Of a stretch of DNA of 64,000 nt, positions 46,851-56,906 are shown piece after piece. The stretch's first letter is position 1. Each line of letters opens with the position of its first letter. Below the pieces are notes generated by a model. It saw only the letters and a list, made by a program, of their open reading frames with translations. It was not told where the DNA came from and did no database searches. The stretch lies in contig JAFFJZ010000009.1 of assembly GCA_018340375.1 (NCBI GenBank), positions 12,106,501-12,170,500 of the forward strand, read 5' to 3'. The stretch comes from Gonatopus flavifemur (lineage: Eukaryota > Arthropoda > Insecta > Hymenoptera > Dryinidae). The position numbers and the translations under genes are program-made.

Positions 46851-47392
46851 ACGGATCTAAAGACTCCTCATCACTCCGTCTAATTTTTTGTGATTTCCTG
46901 CACAAAAACATGGCGGAATTGCTTAGGGGCAGACATGGGCAGCCGTTTTTTTTCCTGATGTTTAGGTAAGAGTCCCATCTACCACCTCCAATAAGTTAAA
47001 CGACGTAATTTTGCGTAATTCTCTACTATTCCTTCAAAAGCCAAACACATTTTCTCATTTATAGATATAGAAATTACATCCAATCATTGCTCTGTCAGTA
47101 TTTTCCACTCATCGAATTGATATTCTCTTAATTTTTAGTGTATTCTACATAGTTTCAGTAATAGACTCCGCTTTGAAAAAGTTAAATCGGTTCACAGCGT
47201 CTTTTTGAACATGCTCGTTATTTTACTGTCTTTCAATCACGCGGATTATACTTCAAGGAGGGTATTTTGCAACTGGTACACAAGGGCAGGGGGAGGGGAT
47301 CAGATCTTCTCATATCAGAATTCCAATACTTGGGACATCACCTTACTTATCCCAAGGGTCAAATATCCCCAACTACAAACTTCATTTTTTGG

Positions 47393-47428
47393 GTTTTGGC
47401 CAGCTTTTTGGCATTTGGCCCCACTGTG
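47393..47428. repeat. Right Transib terminal inverted repeat, RSS-like
   Basis: Read inward from 47428: CACAGTG, a 22-base spacer, then CCAAAACCC, which matches seven of nine positions of the RSS nonamer consensus ACAAAAACC. Confidence 0.85.
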
Positions 47429-47433
47429 CGGCG

Positions 47434-49422
47434 GAAGCTGCGATGTTGCGACAAAATTTCAGTACCTTAAAATGTAATAGTTAGATGGCTAGTAACATCT
47501 AGGAATATTTCGGTATATCGAACTTCCGGGAAAATAGACCTTCGGGACTGCGACACTCTACCATTTTTTTCAATGTACGAAGTACTTGCTAGTGTCTAGT
47601 TTTAGGCTAGTCAAGCGTTACAAAACTCGCGAATCCCTAGATCATCTCAACTTGGAAATGTTTGGAAAAGTAATATTTTTGATCCCTACTACACTCGTAC
47701 TTGTTGAATTGATTCACCGATGAAAATTTTCATGCTTTTGACAATTACGCAACATTCGCTAGCTCCGCAAGAAGAAATAGACGCAATTATCAGTATTGGA
47801 AGTATGAATGATGTAAATACTCATTGTCGGATGTAGATCTTCGATAATAAGATTTGTTTTTTGAAATAGAATCTGACTTATAAATGAAACTGACACTGGC
47901 ACCCTTGGAGCTAGCAGCCGATTATCATAACTTCCCCCACAAAATTCTTATCAAAGATTGGAGTATCTGAGACATTTAGTAGAATGCTACTTAATTGATT
48001 TTTTGTGTGAACACAGCTGGCACCACATTGAATCAAAAGTTACAACAATTAGCTGCCAGCTTTAGGTTGCTGGTTTTAGCTTAATGACTCATAACTTCCA
48101 TTCGTATTATTCACAAATTCGAATGAGTTTGAATTATAAATGAAACTATAAATTACCCTTCAACCAATGAATCAAATTGTTTTTCTTCAATTTTCTTCAT
48201 ATTTTATCAGATTTTCTCCATGATGAATAAAGAAAACAGGTATAAAATGGAATTATTCCGGCCCCGATGGGAGCCCTGTTGATACCCAATTAGTTTGTAA
48301 TGATTTTCGCGTCACATTTACCATTTAATCCTTGTTAGTGGAGTGCGTTGCAAATTTCGGTGAACAATCACAAAAACACATCATATATCGAACACTATCG
48401 GTCACTACAGTCTTTCACAAATGATTCGTTCTAGATATACCGTCTTTGAAAGTGCCAAAAGAGAAATCATCTTGGATGTTCGTGAGTAATACGCTCCTGA
48501 AATATTCTAGATGAATATTGAATCACCCTACATATTTGTATATGTGTGGGCATACGAATAATGGAAAAAATCAAAGTAAATAAATGGATTTTTCAAAAAG
48601 TCCAAATATTGATAAGTTTCTTACGATAATTCAATGGAATTGTAAGTCGGTCATAGTTTTCTAAATTCATAAACTTTTCAAGTGTTCTCAGAGTTTTTCA
48701 GAAAATCTGACACCAGATTTGGATTTAGCAGCCCCGAAAACCCCCGAATGATATGTTTTAAAGTGTAACCGTACCGTGCAATGCAGAATTATTGAAATAT
48801 TTGTTCTGCTTGGTACGTGCAAGCTCGTCTTAGAAAAAGAATATAATTTTTGAACAATCGTCGTGGAACTTCGACCCGAACAAAAAATCACCAACGATGT
48901 CTTGAAGATCACAGATAGTTCGCACTTGCGGTCGCCAGCTTGTTTTTCAAGAATAAACAAGCAAACTTTGTGATTTTTTCAACAATCACAATACTTTCAA
49001 TCTTCTGATCCTTATAGAAGTTTAAACGCATCAAACTCAATGGTGATCAGGAAAAGGAATACAAACTTCGTTATCACTTTATAAATTTTCAAAATAACAT
49101 TGTGTATTTCAAACTATTATATATTTTTTTTTCAACATTGATCACTTTTAATCACTTGCTATTCACTTTTATTTATTAAAATGATTCTAAGTCGCTTCGG
49201 AGCTCTGCTCTGTTCTGCGTGTGTCACTCGAATGATTCTTGGTGCCAGCAACGCTCCTTATATACGCTGCTTGGTGCTGCTTGAAATTCTTTTATTTCGA
49301 GATAATCAACATTTATTCGTTATCACGGTGATCAAATTGCTCACAGTACCATTCTTAGCAAGACTATCACAAATATTTACAAATTTTAATTACATTTTCG
49401 GAAATTTTCACTATATACTCTG
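47434..49422. other. Nothing recognised
   Basis: About 2 kb between the Transib and hAT elements. Short frames only (up to 90 codons) and none with a motif; no inverted or direct repeats found by eye. Confidence 0.45.
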
Positions 49423-50627
49423 ACTCTATCCAGTGCCGGATTTACATATAGGCGGACCCGGCGGATGCCGGGGGCCTCGCCTTGAGGGGGGCCTCATCCA
49501 GAGGAAAATTCCTCATCCTCCTGACCGATTTTGGTGAACCGAAAACCGACTCAAAATTTACATCTTTGACTAAATTTTGGTAAAAATGTTGTTTTCGCTA
49601 ACTTTGTAGCTACTTTTCAACTGTTCTCCCTATCGAAAATTCATAAAGAATAATCCAATCTTACTTTGGTGATATTTTAGTTATCTCTTAATGATTTCTG
49701 GGTTTTCATTTCAAGAAAGTCAAAAAGATTTCAAAAAGATAATGCATTGTTGGTTATTTCTTTTTAGAAAAGTTTTTCAAATGACTCGTTATTTTCGATC
49801 AAAAATCGGCCAGTATATTGTAGAATTCATAAAATAACCAGTTCATGACTCAGTTTTGAGCTCTTCAGAAAATAACTAAAAGCAGATCACAAAAATTGGC
49901 CATTTTGGAATCGTCAGGGTTGGTTTGCGCGTCATCCAATGGATGAAAATGAATGTTCCATTCAGAATACAATGGAAAAGTGGGATTTATATTATATATT
50001 TTCAAAGGATCACTCAGTTTTATTCATTGGATGAAGCAAAAATCAAGTATATATTTTTTGGTGATCTCATTAATGGCACGTTCCCACTTACGCAGAACCC
50101 CTCCCATACAGCACCATGAGGTTTTCTCAACGTTCAGAAGACGTGATCGATTCCACAGAGGACATGCAAATAACGTCTCAGGATATTCTAAAAACGTCGT
50201 GGATGATTAACCACCCAATAAAAATCCATCATTGTACAATAACAATTTTCATTTGCCGATTTGGTGCGATCATTGCGCCCTCACACTAGAAGCATTTTCT
50301 ATCGAACTAAAGAATCGTGATTTAGGATTTCTGATGAAGTTGCATCCCTCTGTGTGAAATAGATCATGTGTTACCGCTTGATACCACAACAAACGCGTCT
50401 AAAGATTGTACGTATGAGTTTATAACTACTGAAGATTACTCTCATATCCAATTTTCCATGGTCTGTGAATGTATTATTGCTTTGATCAAATTAAAAAAAA
50501 AAATTATACTGTCAAATAAACGATACCTTCGTTGAAAGTGGTTCAAATTTGAATGAAATAAGTATTTTCATTTCCATAGCCTGAGATTCATAGTTTGTGG
50601 GGGTAAGTTTTGTAATTTTATCCATCC

Positions 50628-50629
<2 letters not shown>

Positions 50630-50661
<32 letters not shown>
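50630..50661. repeat. (GTTA)n microsatellite
   Basis: About eight perfect GTTA units inside the hAT element. Confidence 0.95.
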
Positions 50662-50662
<1 letters not shown>

Positions 50663-50831
50663 GAGTATTTGATTTCATTGTCATTCTTGCAATTCATGAA
50701 GGTTTCCAATGTTTCCATCAATCTCACCAAATGTAGGTTATGACAGTGACTTTTGGTTATAAATAACGAGCACTTTTCCATTTCTGACGTTAACAAATTA
50801 CATCGAATAATACTATTAATACTTTTATCCA

Positions 50832-51218
50832 GGGGGGTGCAACTCACCTAATCACCTTCAAATGTTTCGCGAAACGTTTTGTCACCACAGTAAACTTCAC
50901 TTGAAGTCCGTGAACGGCGCTGTCTGTAGCTAAGTCAAAATCACGTGATGTTTTTTTTGTACACTACGTACGTGATACAAGTGTCAGTATCGTCATTATC
51001 ATATTTGGTTATGTGACATATTCAAGAATTGTATGTATATATCAACACCATTATTGATATGATTTGTCAAGCGATTTCAAATGCAAAATTAGGCGCCGAA
51101 AAATTATTGTATCGCGTGACTTTTTCTGATAGTACAATCAGCGTCTCTTGCGGACAGTTTGGGAAATATCGAATGGTGACAAAACGTTACGTATAGTTTT
51201 TATCGAGTTGCACCCCCC
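50832..51218. mobile_element. MITE with GGGGGGTGCAACTC ends
   Basis: Terminal inverted repeats GGGGGGTGCAACTC at both ends; interior words ACGTTTTGTCACCA and the inverse TGGTGACAAAACGT extend the pairing. 387 bases without a reading frame; target-site duplication unclear. Confidence 0.7.
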
Positions 51219-51322
51219 TATTTTTGTCTCAAATGAAATTTATAGCAATAAACTATGAAAATGGAAAACATTGAATTCTTTTAAGCGGTGACTGTTGAAA
51301 TCCCTGGTCCAAAAAATCAATT

Positions 51323-51539
51323 CCCAATAAACATTTTTATGGAAGTCTTCCGGAACACTAAAAGATATCTTACGCAACGAATTTAGATATGTTCAAGATG
51401 TCTTTCTTCAAGATGTCTTTTAGATATCTTGAAGATATCTTTCTGTAAGATGTCTTAAACTTACCTGGATTTGTTGCGTAAGACGTCTTTTAGATCTCTT
51501 TGAGATATCTTTTAGACTGATCCAAAAATGTTTATCGGG
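51323..51539. mobile_element. Palindromic MITE with CCCAATAAACATTTTT ends
   Basis: The inverse right end is CCCGATAAACATTTTTGG. The inner arms share AAAAGATATCT and GTCTTACGCAACAAAT-type blocks (left copy ATCTTACGCAACGAAT). Flanked by TT on both sides. Rich in AAGATATCTT words. Confidence 0.7.
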
Positions 51540-52213
51540 TTGATTCCTACCAAATCTCATCGCTTCTTGCCGAATTCCATTGAATCCTGTACAATGTTCT
51601 GACCAAATCCTATTCAACATTTTTTAATAAGATTGAATCAAATAATGAATCCCTGGTAAAAAAAAAGAACGTGCTATAAGCGCGAAACTGAAGTACACAA
51701 AAGTAAAAACAGCGTGCACATAGCGTGGTGTAAACATGAAGTGTAATAAGCGTGCATATGACATATGCACGTTTAATTTTGCCCGCTTCATAGACGTTGT
51801 AATCAACCCCAATCAAATGTTTCTTATATCTAGAAATACCTTTCAAGATAGAATAAGTGGGATATTTTAACTATAAAATTCATTTAATAGTGCATGTATA
51901 ATATTTCAACAGTGGCTAATACAGTAAAGTGAGTCATTCAATGTAATAGTTAACAACTGATTTCAGTGCGAGAAATGTACAATACATGAAAATGAATAAG
52001 TTATCGAATGACGTGTTCAGGTTAAAATTTGATTGTCAACAAACGAACGTAACCCTGCATGAAAAATATGTGTGGAACTTAATTGCTTATTTAATATCGT
52101 GAACACCCCTGATTTAATACATTGAATTACATTGAGGAAAATGAAATGTACTGATGGAAGCGATCCACACTTTGTGACAGATAAAACAGAGAAAACTGTA
52201 TTGTTTCATATGT

Positions 52214-52319
52214 TGTGACGTTTCGTTAACTGTTCTGCGTCGGTATATGAAGATACCACCTATTAAAAGCCCCCTATGATGCCTTCAGCTCGTCGGATTT
52301 CCAAAGTTCTTTAATAATA
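52214..52319 (-). repeat. Truncated 3' LTR
   Basis: 106 bases identical to 53428-53533, beginning on the plus strand TGTGACGTTTCGTTAACTG. It joins gag directly at TATTATTAAAG, a word shared by gag and LTR. Confidence 0.85.
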
Positions 52320-53185
52320 TTAAAGCTATCGCTTAGTTCCTCTATTCTTTCCAAAAATGTACGGAGACCTGGACCACCGCTGTAGGTTACGCCCCATTTG
52401 CGTACTTGTTCCTGGATACGGACTTCTCGGTTCGGGTTTTCTTTGAAGAAATTCTGTAATAGTCGACTGATTGTGGAAATTTCTGGATCTTCGGTACTGC
52501 CTTCATCTGACGACAGCGTTGGATTTGGTGGCGTGGTCATACTTTGTCTTGCTCGTTCTCTTTCCATTCGGGAGATTCGATCTCGTAGTTCCTGAACTAG
52601 AGTGTTTGAAGCGGCTCTTTCCTCCAACACTCGTCTTTGTTCTTCAGCTATCCTTCTTTCTCTAATGCCCATTTCTTGTTCATAAGCTTGCAACTCTGTT
52701 CTTAATTCTTCGCGTATTTCTGCCCTTAACTGTTCGGCCAGCTCTTCCCTTGATCCTCTTGCATCGAAGAATTGGTTTTGCCTGTCGTTCTCTTCGAGGT
52801 CGATTAGGTCGCCATTATCTGGTAACGACTGATTGTCGTTTTGATTATTCAGGCCTAGTGACGGTCGGCTAGAATCGTTAGTCGATCCTTGATTATCATT
52901 CTCTCCTTGTTGATTGGGTGGAACAACTTCATTGATAACCGGCCCGAGGTTCTCCAAGCTGGGAGTTGGACCCAATCCCGAATGCTCCTCGATCGGAGGT
53001 TGATTAATGACTGCTTTTCGCAGCTGGTCTTTTAATATGGTTACTGTACTTGTTGGATCGTGATTTACTTCACGTCTAGTTAATTCGGCGATGACGTCAT
53101 CCTTCTTAAGCTTCCAGATCCAAGAGGTCTTTTCTTGCGGTGTACGAGGCATTGCAAGTGGCATGGTAAATTCAGTCAGGGCCAC
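52274..53185 (-). pseudogene. Gag of the LTR element, 3' end replaced by LTR sequence
   Basis: 303 open codons. The first ATG of the open frame is at 53185, but the in-frame MPRTPQEKTSWIWKLKKDD at residue 12 is the more usual gypsy-type gag opening. A DLIDLEENDRQNQ linker and a long charged region follow (residues about 145-215, rich in Glu, Arg and Gln, likely coiled coil), then the start of a capsid-like core ending RTFLERIEELSDSF. The last 12 or so residues (KELWKSDELKAS) and the stop are encoded by LTR sequence brought in by the deletion. No zinc knuckle, protease or RT remains. Confidence 0.75.
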
Positions 53186-53402
53186 CGATAAGGTTAAAAA
53201 AACTTTTTCTGTTCCCTAATTCGCGAACTCTGCTAATTTTCCGAATTACTGTTACATTTTTAATGAGTTGATTGAAGTGGGGAATTAATTAAAACAAAAC
53301 GAATCAATAGTAATACCCGTGAGATCTGTATCTATTCCCTGTGTGAAAACGCTAAATCGTTCATCATCTTGTTAGAATTCTATCAAAAAGCTGACAAATA
53401 AT

Positions 53403-53420
53403 GTCCCTGTTCGGGCGCCA
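53403..53420 (-). other. Primer-binding site for tRNA-Lys
   Basis: On the minus strand TGGCGCCCGAACAGGGAC, which is complementary over 18 bases to the 3' end of animal tRNA-Lys (the type used by several insect gypsy elements and lentiviruses). It lies 7 bases after the LTR end. Confidence 0.9.
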
Positions 53421-53427
53421 ATTAATC

Positions 53428-55012
53428 TGTGACGTTTCGTTAACTGTTCTGCGTCGGTATATGAAGATACCACCTATTAAAAGCCCCCTATGATGCCTTC
53501 AGCTCGTCGGATTTCCAAAGTTCTTTAATAATAAGAGGGGAACGCGGGTCACGGATTAATAAATTAAGATTTCAGTTAAACAAAGTTAAATAATATATTT
53601 ATTAAATAGATTGAGTCAAGAAACTGGTTATAAAAAGTCAGTTTTAATGGTACATAAAATGATGCAATTTTACAAATAGAAGTTAAAATGAAAACTAATA
53701 TGACATAGAATTATTGTTTAAAATGATCCTAATAGTCCGGACTTTGTCTATTTGATCTAATACGTGTGCACACTGAATTCGTAAAGTATAATATGTGGGT
53801 CTACCTTTAGATCAACCGGGATCTAAGAGAAAACAATCGTGGTTAGGCCTATCAAGGATTTCTCTAATATCAAATACGCTACGAGGATCTATCGGAATTG
53901 TTGATGTGAATGGCTCAGATGGAGCCTTCAGATTATCCGTAATACTTGGCAGTGTTCAAAATACGATTATTTAGATAAATTATATTTAACGGTGAATTCT
54001 AACTTGATTTTAGCCTTATGCACGTGGCTTCTAACAAAATGTCGGTGATTGGCCGTTTGAGTGTGGCCCTAACGGAAAATAGCCGTAAGAGTGTGGCTTT
54101 AATACCCCATAGCCGTGAGAGGTTGGCTCTAACAGAAGTTACACTATGAAAATGGTGATACCAAATTCCCCCACCATTCCTAACCAAAAACTAGGACTTC
54201 GTAGGGATACACAAGAAGTCTGACAATCTCGACTTCTGTAATTAAAAAGTTGCTTACCAGGAGGTGAAACCGGCCTGATCGTTCCAAGCAGTCGAAGTCG
54301 AGAAGTGATTTTATGCACCTCTGCTACCTATATTATTACCTGCTAGGCTTAATTCCCGCCGTGGGAAACACTAGCGATTGTAGCGGTTCACGGAGTTTGT
54401 CACAATCGTATAGGTGTGTCTCTTTTTAATATATACTTCTCCCGTGTTATTCGCGCGCTTGCGCGATGCGTTCGGGAATTCAACATGGTTGCCCATGTTT
54501 GTTTACCATCTGTCACCTCGTGGTGCAGATAACCGCGTGTGCATTTTGTTAATGCACAATTGTTTTTATAATCTTATCCTCGTTTTAATCATTAGTTTTT
54601 CGTTCGCGAGTGAAGTGCCTACTCTGATGTCCTGCATGTTCTAAAATGGTAAGTTCTATATTTTCTTTAATATTTTCTCCTTGAATTATTCATACTTACT
54701 AATTATAATGTTTATTTTATTATTTTTCAGGTAAATCTACAACGGTGAGCCTGTGTTTCTGCTGTGGGTAAGATTGTATTGTTCCTATTTCCATAATATT
54801 TATCATGTAATATTTATTAGTCATGTTTTCAGGTACGTCGACTGGTATGATGGGGGACGTAACCATGATAGGCACTTAAGTGTCTATTTTCAGATAGCGT
54901 TGCTTTAGGCAACGCAATCAAGGTAAGGAATATCGTTCCTATTAATCCTCATTTTACAAATATTAATTGTTTTTATATTTTACAGGTTGGAATTTAGACG
55001 AGGATCGTCACA
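53428..55012 (-). repeat. 5' LTR, 1585 bases
   Basis: Bounded by TGTGACG and CGTCACA. Unusually long for a gypsy-type LTR. Around 54005-54130 it contains about four imperfect repeats of a TAGCCGTAAGAGTGTGGC-type word. Confidence 0.85.
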
Positions 55013-55402
55013 ATGTAAAATGTAATAACTACATAATATCGTGATTATTCCATTTTACATATGAAACATTACAGTTTTCTCTGTTTTGTTTGTCACAAAA
55101 TGTGAACCGCGCCGAAAATTACAATGTAAACTGTAATTCGTCTCTTTTATTTTTCTCAGTGTACTGACATGAATATTCATTTAATAATCAGATCAGAAAA
55201 GACATTGATTGTATGAGGATGTGTCGTATCAAATTGGCTTGGAAAGATAATCATAATTCATTTCCTCAAGCATGTTAAGTACCATCCGCCAATTTGCGCT
55301 TTTTAAACTTTTTCTGCACACTTTATCCACTCTTCTCAAACTTTCCTATCATTTTTTCATCGCTTCTTTGGCACGCTTAACTGCACGCTTTTTTCACCAG
55401 GG

Positions 55403-55549
55403 AATGTATTTTTTCCAATGTGATTCCAATTGAATCCTGCCAAATCTGATTGAGTCTTGCCAAATCTGATTGAATCCTGTACAATGTTCTGACCAAATCC
55501 AATCGAATTTTCTCTGTCAGATTCAATGGATTCTTTTAAGGCCCATGGA
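55403..55549. repeat. Short repeats of a CCAAATCTGATTGAATCCTG type
   Basis: The word GATTGAATCCTG(T)ACAATGTTCTGACC occurs here at about 55470-55496 and, little changed, at 51582-51608 on the other side of the inner nest, with partial copies between 55430 and 55470. These belong to the hAT element or to an older insert in it. Confidence 0.5.
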
Positions 55550-55887
55550 GCTCCAGAAAAATTGGCAAAACTTTGCTACGTACTTTTCCAACAACTAAGC
55601 ATTAAATAAAGATTCTGATTATACAGTGATGAAATACATTGCCAGGATTAGACTTTGAATACTTGATTGAATCTGGAGAGTATTCCTGAGAATTATGCAA
55701 AGAATTATAAACATAATAACCTAAAAATGTCAATAATTTTCATAACTTGTTTCATTTAATGTTGAGAGATTACTTTGAAATTGCAATTTATATTCAAAGT
55801 CCATTTTTATCAATCGCTTAGTTGTTGGAAAAGTATGAAGCAAAGTTTTGCTCGTGTTTTTCAGTTTTTTTTAGAGCTCCATGGCCG
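55550..55887. mobile_element. MITE flanked by TTAA (piggyBac-like)
   Basis: GGCCCATGGAGCTCCAG at the left pairs with the inverse right end CGGCCATGGAGCTCTAA; inside, AAAACTTTGCT and TTTTCCAACAACTAAGC occur in both arms. TTAA lies directly outside both ends (55546-55549 and 55888-55891), the duplication used by piggyBac elements. Confidence 0.65.
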
Positions 55888-56462
55888 TTAACCAGGGATC
55901 ATTCAGTGAGTTGTGAAAAAGATCAACCAATAGAGAATGGATGCCCAATGTTTTCATGTTTCTGTTCTGTTGATATTGGTTGAAGTTTGAGTCGTTTATC
56001 CAAACAATTTGAAATCAATTACGAAATAAAAATTAGAGATATACACGCTTCAGCATTTTTGTATTAGATAACGGATTGGGTTCAACAAATGACTAAAATT
56101 TCAATAATGATATGACATTACATTTGACTGACATTGACAAGCACAATCAGTTGATGAATCTATTTTCCTCGTTCAAATATGCATGTAATACAACCAGAAG
56201 TACTATTTTACATATATGTTGAAAATAAAATATTCTCAGCATAATATGGGTATTCTTAATTCCAGGTTCATCATAATAAATACATTCAAGTTTGAGATTC
56301 CTCAACGATGCTGGTCAATAAAAATATTCCCAAGGATGAAACGTAGGTTCCAAAGTGGCGCCCAGAAAAGGCAAAAAATGAAAAAAACCCAAGACTTTAT
56401 TGAAATTTTACCAAAAGTTACATCCTTCTTCAAAAAATCTCTTGCCGACGAGATAAATTTGC

Positions 56463-56645
56463 ATAATGTTCCTCTGTCATCGAATACTTCTGAAAACTCT
56501 ACACATATTCATGATATCCCTCTGTCATCGAATGCTCTTGAAAACTCTACACATATTCATGATGTTCTTTTGTCATCGAATGCTCCTGAAAACTCTACAC
56601 ATATTCATGATGTTTCTCTGTCGTCGAATGCTCCTGAAAACTTTA
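56463..56645 (+). repeat. Four 48-base tandem repeats in the transposase N-terminus
   Basis: Period 48 bases, 16 codons, in frame: CTGTCATCGAAT then GAAAACTCTACACATATTCA. Later units differ by one to three bases. The last unit is broken by the MITE at 56646. Confidence 0.85.
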
Positions 56646-56906
56646 CACTGAAAAAAAGGTAGGTTGTGGAAACAGGGATATAGTTGGCTCAACAGTAGAA
56701 TACGATTGAATATGTCTGAATGAATTTGGTTGTTGACTCAACTACACGCACTGTTGACTCAAGTACATGCAGTTGAATCAACCACAATTGGTGTCCAGTC
56801 AATGATTATACTGTCAATTTGACCGTATATTCGTTGACTTGACTATGATATTCAGATATCCCAATAACGAAATTTAATTGGCAGCACACAAAATTTTTTT
56901 TCAGGG
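56646..56906. mobile_element. TA-flanked MITE inside the hAT gene
   Basis: 261 bases; ends CACTGAAAAAAAGG and inverted CCCTGAAAAAAAATTT, each flanked by TA. Removing it rejoins the tandem-repeat unit ACTCTACACATATTCATGAT. Confidence 0.75.

Larger units (their letters stand above)
41903..47428 (-). mobile_element. Transib DNA transposon, full length with both ends
   Basis: 5526 bases flanked by CGGCG on both sides (41898-41902 and 47429-47433), the 5-bp GC-rich duplication (CGNCG) known for Transib. The terminal inverted repeats are identical for 29 bases and begin CACAGTGGGGCCAAATGCCA. The first seven bases are the consensus heptamer of vertebrate V(D)J recombination signals. Inside are opposed arrays of ~120-base units at both ends and a two-exon transposase gene on the minus strand with one frame change. 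Identity rests on ends, duplication and protein motifs together. Confidence 0.93.
52214..55012 (-). mobile_element. LTR retrotransposon with tRNA-Lys primer site, internally deleted
   Basis: Minus strand. Order is 5' LTR (55012-53428), 7-base gap, primer-binding site (53420-53403), gag (53185-52274), then the last 106 bases of the 3' LTR (52319-52214). The 4-bp duplication ATGT flanks it (52210-52213 and 55013-55016). The 106 bases shared by the two LTRs are identical, so the insertion is recent. All of pol and most of the 3' LTR are gone. Confidence 0.88.
52130..55161. mobile_element. TA-flanked MITE split by an LTR retrotransposon
   Basis: The two arms (52130-52213 and 55017-55161) are inverted: CACTTTGTGACAGATAAAAC ... 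AAAACTGTATTGTTTCATATG against CATATGAAACATTACAGTTT ... TTTGTCACAAAATGTG. Outer ends CATTGAGGAAAAT and inverted CACTGAGAAAAAT are each flanked by TA. The LTR element sits near the centre of the palindrome. Confidence 0.75.
51651..55402. mobile_element. Element with CCCTGGT ends, host of the inner nest
   Basis: Ends CCCTGGTAAAAAAAAAGAAC and inverted CCCTGGTGAAAAAAGCGTGC, followed inside by GTGCTATAAGCGCG and GTGCAGTTAAGCGTG. Flanks are GAAT and AATG, so at most a 3-bp AAT duplication. Its own sequence is only about 700 bases; the remainder is the TA-flanked MITE and LTR element inside it. Confidence 0.55.

Noticed and set aside
41903..47428. 12-base-spacer RSS at the Transib ends
   Set aside because: Bases 13-21 after the heptamer read AAAAAGCTG, a poor match to the nonamer at both ends; only the 22-base spacing gives a match.
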